Assembly: GCA_024138025.1 (NCBI GenBank)
Contig: JAMXBD010000025.1
Span: 2,113,501 to 2,177,500 of the forward strand
Length of the DNA stretch: 64,000 nt
From: Combretum micranthum
Taxonomy: Eukaryota; Streptophyta; Magnoliopsida; Myrtales; Combretaceae
Reading direction: 5' to 3'
This document shows positions 35,940 through 46,000 of this stretch, piece after piece (positions within the stretch are counted from its first letter, which is position 1; every line of letters starts with the position of its first letter). The translations under genes were made by a program, and so were the position numbers. Below the pieces are notes generated by a model that was not told the origin of the DNA, searched no databases, and was given only the letters and a program-made list of their open reading frames with translations.

Positions 35940-38039
35940 TGATTACTTAATCTGTTGGTAGAGTGTCTTGGGTTTAGGCCTTAAGCTGTATGGGTCTGCA
36001 AAACAGTAAAGGGTCAATGGCCATCGATGGTTGTTTATTGCAACTACTTCAATAGTTAAGTCGGTATAGTCATAGGAGTAATGAGTATATACAATGATAG
36101 AATGCAAGCTAGATGTTACCAACTTGTCTTCAAAGTATGAGAGTATTTATAGCTTTTGGCAATTGATAGTTACTTAAGGTAGTTACTAGATCGTAGCAGT
36201 AGTGATGTGTTATGGAAATTATGTACTTAGTGGTCAGTAGGCCAACATTTGCCGAGAATGTAACATATGGTATGCCATGGGTCAAGTGAGTCATTAGGAA
36301 CAAAGGTAGATGGCTTAATGGACTAGGCATTCTACGGGTTTGACTAATCTTGTCATAAATGACCGAATGAATATGAAGGTCGGCTGAAAGGCATGATGTC
36401 GCCCTATGTTGAATGTTGAGCCAAGCTTAAGGAGCCCTTAGTCAAAATGATTTATCCATATACCCATTTATCAAACCTTAAGGAAGATGTTTGTAGCATT
36501 TGAGAGTTCATAAGGCATATTTACAATAATCAAAATTGAGGGGCAATTTACAATTTCCTCAAAAAGATTAAAAATTTTTAAATTAAGACTTTTAATTAAT
36601 TCTGGGATATTTTTCATATGCTAATCTTAGGGTTTTAATAGGTTGTCATTGATTTAAGGTAATTTGTTCTTTTTTTTTCGACATATAACTTTTTTTAAAA
36701 TCATGATGTAGCTTTGAAACATATGTTTTTTTTTCAAAGGTTTAACTATTTGGTTTTTTTTTTCTTTAATTTCTTGTCTAACAACTTATGTTAAGTAGGT
36801 CGAACTTAAAATAAGTCATATTAAGAGAAAAAGTGAAATTTTCGAACCTAAAACACATGCCATTCTTTTGTACATTGCCATAACTTTCATTATAAGAAGG
36901 TTTTCCTTATGTTTCTTTTCTTACGTTTAACCTTCTTTATCTTCAAATTATGCCATGGCAACAATTATGCTATCTCACTTAACAATTCATACTTTTCTAT
37001 TAATAATGCCCAAACAAGTAGAATCTTGCTCTGATGTCCAATTAAGCATCCTCTTTACCCTAGTATTTCGTTTCCTATTTATTCTCCCAACTCTCCAATG
37101 CATCAACTATTTTTAATGAGATTTGATATTCTTGGTTGTGTCACTTAACAATGTTACCCTCAATAAATTAGCTTGGATTCATCATATTTAAGTCAAAGTC
37201 CCCTCACATATCTTTCAATCACTATCATTTATGTTGCATCGGCAAGTCATCTATTTTTTGTTCCAACATTTTTCCTCTTACAGCAAAATATCCTTTAGAT
37301 GTTGCGTGGTGGGGTTAATACCGCTGGCTGATCATGTGTAACAAGTGTGCTAACTAAACCGAGACAAGTCCTGTGATGATGGCACATAAGGCATGGGAGG
37401 AGAATTAGGCAAACCTAATTTCTTAAGCACGCAAGTGTGATGAAAGATCAAATCAAATAGACTCGATTATTCTTTACTCATTCTTTGCACAGCACAGGCT
37501 TTGATCTTTCTTGGAGTTATTTCAACAGAGTTTACATATTACTCTCAATCTTTGCAATACACGGAATGAATTTAATGAGAAGAGAAACATCTTATTTATA
37601 GATGCTGGAAGCTAATGTTAGCCTTTAGATCATTCCTAAGAATCCAACGGTTAAGATTGAAGCCTTTTTTTTCCGTTAGTCTTGGAAAGAGTCCAATAGC
37701 TTTTATAATATAAAAAGAAGCCTATGTTTCTTTAGCTCATTTATAATACAAAAGGTCTAAAAACTTATTCTAGTTCATATAAGTCATATTTTAGTCAAAG
37801 AAAGCCCAAATTAACCTCGAAAGATATTTTTGGAATCTATTTTTCTAGCGCACGACAACTAAATAAGGCTAAGAGTGGAATAAACCAGTCTGGCGATCCC
37901 TGTTTTAAGCTAACAAGTCAAATCTCCTTATAATATTACTTATTAGACCTATCATTTAGACCCAACCACTAACTAAAATGACATGTTTTTAGCATTAAAT
38001 TAGGCTCCAAAGCCCATTACCGAAATTATCATCTACAAA
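35940..38039. other. Gene-free region with possible LTR relics
   Basis: No protein domain recognised. Minus-strand TATA-like sites at about 36148 (CTATAAATACTC) and 37602 (TATAAATAAG), each with LTR-like surroundings, suggest solo or decayed LTRs, but ends could not be fixed. Confidence 0.3.
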
Positions 38040-38620
38040 TGTAATTCACCCTGATGTATGATAATCATTTATTAGGTCAAATTTGGGCTTTTGTTACCAT
38101 ATACACTTTGTTGATGATTGTACTCGATACTCCCACATTTCTTATACATAATAAAAGCAAGGTTTTATCACATTTTAAACACTTTAAATCCAAACTTGGA
38201 AATTATTTCTCCATTCAACCTTTTGTAATGATGGAGCTGGCAAATTTATTAACTTAGCTTTGACTACCTCCTTACGTGACAATGGCATCCATCTTCAACT
38301 CTCTTAATTTTACGTTCCTTAACTTTCTACACATATTTTAGGTCAATGCTGTCTTGATTTCTATTTATACCATCAATAAGCTACCCACTATGGCACTTAA
38401 CACAAAGCTCTTTTGAGTTCCAGTGCTATATATCTTCAAATTATCTATTTCACCATACATTTAGGGTGCATATGTTTTCTAAACATAATAACTTAGGCCT
38501 TAAACAAGCTTTCCCTATGCTTGGCAAAAAAAAAAAAAAAAAAGCTTTCCCTATGTCATCTCACCATGTCTCCATTAGCTAATTTGCCTACTATAAAGGT
38601 TATTGTTATGAGATTTTACC
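38040..38620 (+). pseudogene. Ty1/copia integrase relic
   Basis: Frames read IHPDV (first catalytic Asp region), HFVDDCTRYSHISLIHNKSK, FKHFKSKLGNYFS, then NDGAGKFINLALTT (second Asp region, normally SDGGGEF) and NAVLISIYTINKLPTMALN. These are in integrase-core order for copia elements. Frameshifts and stops break it. A 22-bp poly(A) insertion interrupts it at 38520-38541. Confidence 0.75.
38506..38555 (+). mobile_element. Minimal retrotransposition footprint with 14-bp target duplication
   Basis: AAGCTTTCCCTATG occurs at 38506-38519 and 38542-38555. Between the copies are only CTTGGC and 16 A. This is what extreme 5' truncation during target-primed reverse transcription of a LINE or SINE leaves. 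Confidence 0.75.
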
Positions 38621-39310
38621 TTAGATCAAGTTTAAATTAGTTATCATATAATCTTTTATGAATCGATTTTCTCTCACTATAGCCCCTGCTTCCAACACCG
38701 AGCTTACCATCTCTTTTTTCACTTTTACTATGAGTGTACACACTTCTAACCCCGTCCTAAATCAATAATATATATAATCTCACTCGCTTTCTAACTTTTT
38801 CGCAATTTCATTACATATCCTCGAAATCTTATCACATCTACCTCAACTACTTTTAGTTACAATGGGAAAACTAACCTTATCTTTAATGCATTCCTTAAAC
38901 TCTTATTTATTAATTATTTATTTTTCATAAAGTTACAATTTATCAACCTTTTTCTTTCCAATTTCACTCATTAACTATGTAAAATTACATCAGTAAAATG
39001 GATTGACATGAGAAGATCTACTAACAAAGAGTTGCATGTAAATATGTATACTCATTTAAGTAAGCATGCACATCTCTTCAAGTGTTAAAATATCCCTCAT
39101 GGAGAATATAATTTTTCCTAAAACAAAACCCATTGATTGGTTAGAAAAACAGATCCCGCATAAAGGACAACACAATCCCCTATAAGAGATATAAATAAAA
39201 GGAAAAAAGGAAAACAAAAAAAAAATTTGCTTTTTCGAAAAAAATGTAGGTGAATTGATACAGATTGATCTTCATAATTTTTAATTGAACCATATTTGTA
39301 AGGGAAAGTG
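38621..39310. other. Gene-free segment
   Basis: AT-rich, possibly continuing copia relic at its left end; nothing else seen. Confidence 0.4.
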
Positions 39311-39525
39311 GTGGAATTATAATGCTGACAGTTAATGATGGTGGCATCGATATGATCAAAATTGATGGATTTGCTAATACTGGTATTGGTATAAGTAGTG
39401 ATGAACTTGTAGATTTATGGTGATGAAAGTACGAAAAATATTAGGAAGCATGGCTATAACTAATCCAGTCTCAACTAGTGCAACTACCTTCTATATTAGG
39501 TTATGCCGTGGGGTGGGTGGGAAGG

Positions 39526-39557
<32 letters not shown>

Positions 39558-39820
39558 CATTTGTTCACAACATCGCTAAATTTTCACATAATAAAAAAGA
39601 AAGTGATGTGGGATAAAAGATATAAATTTTTTAAAGTAATTTTATATTTAAATTGGAAAAAAATACAAATAATACCCTAATTTTTAACTCAAATTTACTT
39701 TAAACTTTTCAGATATAGTGATATTAATCAATTGACAAATAACCTTTAGAAGTTGAAAACAATTATTTTTACCTACTAAATATAATAAGAAAGAATATTC
39801 ATGCATTATCTTAATAAATG
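39311..39820 (+). repeat. Tandem duplication, unit 1 (empty-site copy)
   Basis: Begins GTGGAATTATAATGCTG. It contains a (GA)n tract (39527-39554), TTCATTTGTTCACAAC and GACAAATAACCTTTAGAAGTT, and ends CATTATCTTAATAAATG. All of these recur in unit 2. Confidence 0.75.
39527..39554 (+). repeat. (GA)n microsatellite
   Basis: About 14 GA units; the matching place in unit 2 lacks them. Confidence 0.95.
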
Positions 39821-40940
39821 GTGGAATTGTGATGCTGGTAATTAATGATGGTAGGAACGATGGAAAATGAAAGATATATAGATCTATAATCAAAAGTGTT
39901 AGATATGCTAATGTTGATATCAACAGTGATGAATTTGCCGATTTATGATAATGAATGAATGACAAATGTTTCAAAGGAAAGGGTGGCCAAAGTTAGAGCG
40001 GTCACAATTCGAAATATAACTAGACATGTCATTATAGGGTATCTGACCTACTTAATTCCCTAAAAAACCATATAGAGTTTTAGTGTCAAGTTTAGGCATT
40101 CCTTTAAAATCCTATAGGGTTTAGGACCAGGTTTTGGATTTATTATAAAACCTTAAAGGGAACTCGGTATAAAGTTAACTTATTGCGTCACTATGAAATA
40201 TTTACTTTGACATACCATCTTTATCTCCTTGTGAAATTTCTTGTAAATATAAAAAAATTTGATAAGATTCAATTTTACGTATATATTATTTATAATATAT
40301 CTAGGTGTGCTGCTGTAAGAATACCAATACTTACAATATAGAGGGGAAAAGAATAGGAAAAAAAAAAAAGACCACAAATGTTATCTAGCGGATCATTATA
40401 GGAACGGGTTTAGATGAACCCAAAACCATATAGGAGTGGATTTGGGCATACTATGGGGTTTAGATTCAAGTTTGGTAAACTTTACTGGAAATAGGGTGGG
40501 TTTGAGTTTATATGACCCATACTAATCCATCATGGTTACATCCCTAGTCACGACTGTGCAACCACCCTCTTATATTATCTTTTTTTTTAAAGGATAAAAA
40601 GAAATCAGAATCATTTGTTCACAATGGTTAAAATAATTTATAAGATTTAAGCTATAATTTTTCACTTAAGATACAAAGGAAAAAGGAAAAGGAAAAAGAA
40701 AAAAAAAAGTGACATGGAAAAGAAGATATAAATTTTTGAATGTAGTTTTATGTTTGAATTAAGAAGAGATACAAATAACCTCCTAATTTTTCACTTGAAA
40801 TTACCCTTGAACTTTCGGATACAGTCATTATTCCCCTCAACAAATAACCTTTAAAAATTGAAAATGATTATGTTTACCTTCTAAGCATATTATATTTAAA
40901 AGAAGGTAGGATATCTATACATTATCTCAAGGGATAAAGA
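39821..40940 (+). repeat. Tandem duplication, unit 2, interrupted by a MITE
   Basis: Begins GTGGAATTGTGATGCTG and ends CATTATCTCAAGGGATAA. It is about 510-570 bp once the 538-bp insertion at 40009-40546 is removed. Confidence 0.75.
40009..40546. mobile_element. hAT-like MITE with 8-bp target duplication
   Basis: The right end read inward is TAGGGATGTAACCATGATGG and the left end TCGAAATATAACTAGACATG; the first 12 bases match at 8. Flanking octamers are GTCACAAT (40001-40008) and GTCACGAC (40547-40554), 6 of 8 matching. Unit 1 of the surrounding duplication lacks the insertion and reads CAGTCTCAACTAGTGCAAC there, supporting the ends. Confidence 0.7.
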
Positions 40941-42059
40941 ATAATAGTATGATTTTGAGAATGAATCTCGCGGAACTTTTTGTCAATTTAAAATACCTTT
41001 TTAAAATATTTATCAAAACAGCCGTCGGTTCAAAATAAGTACCAAAAGAATCTAGTAAAATTGCATTGCATCATCAACATGCGTTTTATGTTTATTTCCA
41101 AAAGTAAATAGAAACAAAATATATAAATAGAAATTACATATTAAAAATAGGATTTTCATCTAAATTTTCTAGCTATGCAATTTATTTGTAAGTCTAAATA
41201 GCATTTTTAAGATGTGATTTTAGTGGATTATTTTGTAATTTATTTGGTTCCAATGCTATTTTAGTAATATTTTTTACAGAAAGGATAAACTTAACATTCA
41301 CTCAAATCTTGTGTTCCATTCAAACATGCGGTATTGAATAAGAGATATTTGATAGGTAAGAGTAATTATAAATATGGGCTAAAATTTATAAACACTGGAT
41401 TTACATCTTACAATATATATATATATATATATGCTTTTAAATTATTATTGAACAAATGACCATGAATAGAAACATATATTTTTAAAAGTAAAAGAAAAAA
41501 AAAACATGACTACGAGATTTATTCGAATAGGAAAAAAAAAAATTAAAGATTCATTTATTATATTGCTTGATATATACTTTATTTTATCTTTTATTTGTTA
41601 TAAGAGCAAGGACCTCATTTATTGCTGTTGGTGTCACAATTACTGCTAGCTCATGTTAGTTGTTTAAGAACCATTCAAGGACTCTTTGCTTTATCTAGTA
41701 TTTCATCTCAGTTTTAGTATTTCTTGGTGCCATTTGATATCATAAATATTATAATTTATTATTCTATTGGTTTACCATAATATTAGTAAAAATAAAAAAA
41801 GAAACAAAAAAAAAAAAAGAAATAAGAAACCAGTTACAATAATGAAAAACCTCAAAAAGCGTCTTCTTAGTAGAAGAATCTATGTTAAAGTCACCATTGA
41901 CAATACTCTAAAAAGTGGAGATTTAAAAAAAAAAAAACAAAAGAAAGAGAGAAAAAGAGCAGAATTTGATGATAAAAGAAATATTCATCGAAATTCAAGC
42001 ACAGTTTATCCTCCACAATCCATATAATCCCAGTTATATCGGTTTATAATTTACGCCTT
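40941..42059. other. Gene-free AT-rich segment
   Basis: AT and A-rich runs, including an AT microsatellite (41413-41432). No gene seen; the Lys-rich frame at 41767-42027 is poly(A) translation. Confidence 0.5.
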
Positions 42060-42923
42060 GTGTCGGTTGACAGCTATGTTTGGCAACCTTTTTTCAAGGT
42101 AGGGAAAATGATTGGGAAGGAGTGAATATATGGAAAGAAAAATAAATCTTTATTTTATATTAAAAAAACATGGGAATGAAAATTAAAAAGGAAATGGTGT
42201 AAATATTTTCATTTTTGATTTGTTTTTCTGATCTTATAAAAAGAAATGAAGAAAAATAAAATTAGCATTTGACAAAAACTTCCTTTCTTCATTTTGATGA
42301 AAATTAGTAGAAATAGGTGAAAATATGGAAAGAGAACCGAAATTCTATTTTATACTAAAAAACATTGGAATAAAAATAGAAAGCGAATAGGGTTAAATAT
42401 TTTTTCAACATGGGTTATGCTAGTTAATAATGACTTCAATTTATAGTGAATGGTAATGATACTATTCAAATATTTTATATATTATATGGCAAAAAAAAAA
42501 AAAAACTTTATATATTAAATATAATATTTATTTTAATAGTAAGATAGCATGACTTTTGTTTCCTTAAGAAAGGTTTTTTTTTTGGCGTTAATAAAAAAGG
42601 TTATTAATATATTTTGTAACCGTTTTTATTTATTAACAAAATTGGAAAGAAAAAGAAAATATAAAAAATTTCCTTTGAATTCTTTCTATTTCTCTGGATT
42701 TTCAATCTTCAATCTTTACATAATTTACCAAATATTCCCTTTAGTTCCCCCCTAACTTTTATTTCCATAATCCATTCTCATAATTTTCGCCAATCCAAAC
42801 ACACAACAGAGGACAACTCCCTCCATCTCTAAGACATCAATTAACTACTCCCACTGCCAACCAAACCTGTCTCTCTCACTCCCTCTCTTTCCTTCGACTT
42901 CCTTTTTATCTTGAAGTTGATGC
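42060..42923 (+). promoter_or_regulatory. Upstream region of the beta-galactosidase gene, with an internal direct repeat
   Basis: About 0.9 kb upstream of the TATA box. It holds an approximate 88-bp direct repeat (42121-42208 and 42317-42405), both copies starting GTGAA-ATATGGAAAG and ending in TAAATATTTT. The proximal part (about 42660-42905) is similar to sequence at 35340-35600, described separately. A 22-bp poly(A) insertion lies at 42485-42506. No specific transcription-factor site is claimed. Confidence 0.45.
42474..42517 (+). mobile_element. Possible second retrotransposition footprint
   Basis: TTTATATATTA (42474-42484 and 42507-42517) flanks TATGGC plus 15 A and one C. The shape is the same as at 38506, but the AT-rich duplication makes chance more likely. 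Confidence 0.45.
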
Positions 42924-42936
42924 TATAATATATATA
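42924..42936 (+). promoter_or_regulatory. TATA box of the beta-galactosidase gene
   Basis: A TATAATATATATA run lies about 85-97 bases before the ATG at 43021. Usual plant spacing would start transcription near 42955-42970 and give a short 5' leader of about 50-65 bases. A pyrimidine-rich stretch (about 42868-42903) lies just upstream. The position fits, but no transcript is available. Confidence 0.6.
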
Positions 42937-43020
42937 TGTGCATTTGCACACAACTTCACAAAATACACATAAACATAAACACAAAGCCAAAGTGACCATT
43001 TCTCTTGTGAACAAACAGCA

Positions 43021-46000
43021 ATGAAGTGGCCAGCACCATGGAACATGTCTGGATCCAGCATCCTGATAATGCTGGTGCTTCTGTTTTCTGAGACATGTTC
43101 TGTTACATCCTCTGTCACTTATGATGGCAAATCCATTATCATTAATGGACAAAGAAGGATTCTTTTTTCTGGGTCCATTCACTATCCTAGAAGCACTCCT
43201 GAGGTACTTCACTACACTATAACGGTCTTAACTGTATATATATGTGTGCTTAGTTTTGTATTACTTAGTAGTTAGTTCCATTGTTGCTTGCGTTGGTTAA
43301 ATGGTAGTGAATTGTTTCTGGGGTGTTCTTGTAGATGTGGCCTGATCTCATTCAAAAGGCTAAAGATGGTGGTCTTGATGTGATTCAAACTTATGTTTTT
43401 TGGAGTGGACATGAACCTTCTCCTGGCCAGGTAATGTAAAATAAAGGATCTGTTTATTTCGCAGAAAATGTTTTCAATCATTTCCTGTATTTGTTATAAT
43501 CTAGTATAATGCTGCATTTTTCGGTCGAAAACTAAAAATGCTTTGCGGGTTTACCATTGCTATTTCCATTTTTTAAGGATTTATAGTTTGTTTTTCAAAC
43601 ATGTTTGCTTTGGTGGATTAATGCTCTTACTGGGTTGTTTTCTGAATTTGCCTTTTGCAGTACTATTTTGAAGACAGATTTGATTTAGTTCGGTTCGTAA
43701 AGGTGGCACAGCAAGCAGGCCTTTATGTTCATCTTAGGATTGGTCCTTATGTTTGTGCAGAATGGAATTTCGGGTAAGAATCACAACATTAATCTATATA
43801 TAAATGTGTCATACAGCTTTCTCAGGCAGATTTATTTCTCAAGACGTGTCATGTTTTGTTTCTTTTTGTTTCAGGGGTTTTCCTGCGTGGCTGAAATATG
43901 TGCCCGGAATTGAATTCAGGACAGACAATGAGCCATTCAAGGTGGCTTTTAAGATTTCTTGCTGCCCCTTTTGGCTTTTCTTTCTTTTCCGTATCGATTT
44001 GTTTTTGACAGTGTCCTATTTTTTTTTCATTCTTTTTGTAAGGCGGCAATGCAGAAGTTCACGGAGAAAATAGTTAGCCTGATGAAGGCGGAAAAGTTAT
44101 TTGAATCTGAAGGAGGTCCAATCATACTCTCTCAGGTAATGCTCTGCTTTTTGTTGTCATTTCCCTCATACTTTGTTTTTTCTTCAGAGTCAACATTTAG
44201 AAAATTTAGATCGAGGTTTCCTGTGCTTGTAATTTAAAGGCCAATTGTGCTGATATAATAAGCCTTGAAACTTTCTCACAGCAGTGCAACATTAGCCTAT
44301 GAATTGACCTTATTAATGCTGCCAACATCGCTTGCTTAAATTTTCAAAATTGTTCAATCTTGTTAAGAGTTTATTGCTTATTTGCTTTTGATTGTGTTAT
44401 TTTTATCATTTGTACTTGACAGATTGAGAATGAGTACAGACCGGTAGAATGGGAACTAGGAGCACCTGGTAAATCCTATCTGGACTGGGCAGCAAAAATG
44501 GCAGTGGGGCTTAATACTGGTGTTCCATGGGTTATGTGCAAGCAAGACGATGCTCCCGATTCTATTGTATGTTTTTTTAATATATTTGAATCTTAAGGTT
44601 TTTTTAATTCTAAGTTGACATGTTCTTTTCCTAGAAGCATCCTTGTTGGGGAAGGAGAACTTTCTTTTGGATGGCGGACCTATTTTATTTTATTTTATGG
44701 TGCTTTTCACTGTGGATGCTCTTTTCTTTTGTTTTATTGTCTGGGGTCCTCCTCAAGCATTACTCAAGATATGTCTTGTCCTTTGTTGCAATTTCTTGCA
44801 CTGAAAGCCTGTCATCTTCGAAATGATTGGCATTTCAATGATTTTTATATCACCTTTCTTTCCATTTACTGTTCTCCTTCTTTTTTTGGTGTCACGATAC
44901 CAAGATTGTTGAAAATCTGTGCTATTATGGCTTTCTAGTGTTTCGATTGACTTAATCAAATTGATTTGTGTTTCACTTGGTTGTACTGCAGATTGATACT
45001 TGCAATGGTTATTACTGTGAGAACTTTCTACCAAATAAGGATTCCAAACCAAAGATGTGGACTGAAGCCTGGACTGGCTGGTAAAATGAAATAAACTTCA
45101 TCATATAACACAGTTTTGCATTTAGCTAGTATAAAAAAATTATAAGTATCATGCGAATAATCGCAGCTACGCACTGATTTAGACGGATTATTTCCCATTA
45201 CGGTAATGCTGATAGTAACATACAATCCAGGTACACCGAGTTTGGTGGGGCATTACCCCATAGGCCAGTTGAAGATTTGGCATTTGCGATTGCAAGATTC
45301 ATTCAGAACAATGGTTCGTTCGTTGATTATTATATGGTAAGCAAAACGTCTATTTTGTTAGAATATATGATTTTACTCAAATTATCTATTTATGTTAAAG
45401 CTGTAACTTCCATATTGCTTTTGGCACCAGTACCATGGAGGAACAAACTTTGATAGGACATCTGCTGGTCTCTTCATTGCCACTAGCTATGATTATGATG
45501 CCCCTTTAGATGAATATGGTAGGTCCACAAAACTTTCATCCTTGATTAGTTGGCAGTAACTTTGCTTCTTCATGAATCGCTCAATGGGGAGTTGGAAGGC
45601 TTGAACTGTATAATTGTTGTAATATATTAGGACCAAGCAAGAGAAAATAGTTAATGTCTGAAAAGAACTCTGATCCTCAATTCTTTTTCTGATTAGTGAT
45701 GAATTAACGATCTCACAGGAAGAAAATTAATGGAAATATTTAGAAAAATTGACCCATAGTAATGTTTTTTTCGGTAAGTACCCATAGTAATGTTGCTAAG
45801 AAGAACCTCAATAATTTTGCAATGCTGTACAAGGTCTACCAAGAGAACCAAAATGGGGACATCTTCGAGATTTGCATAAAGCCGTTAAGCTATGCGAACC
45901 AGCTCTAGTTTCTGCTATTCCTACTGTTACATGGCTTGGAAATAATCAAGAGGTATGTCTGCTATAACTAAGCCTTTGAACTTCTATGTTATACTTGTAT

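Noticed and set aside
35935..36000. tRNA-like text near TTGGTAGAGTG
   Set aside because: No acceptor stem pairing and no B box at the right distance.
41767..42027. 86-codon Lys-rich frame
   Set aside because: Product of A-rich low-complexity sequence; no domain or start context.
43804..45225. Several frames of 60-107 codons within the beta-galactosidase locus
   Set aside because: They run through introns or lie antisense to exons; the spliced model explains the coding signal.
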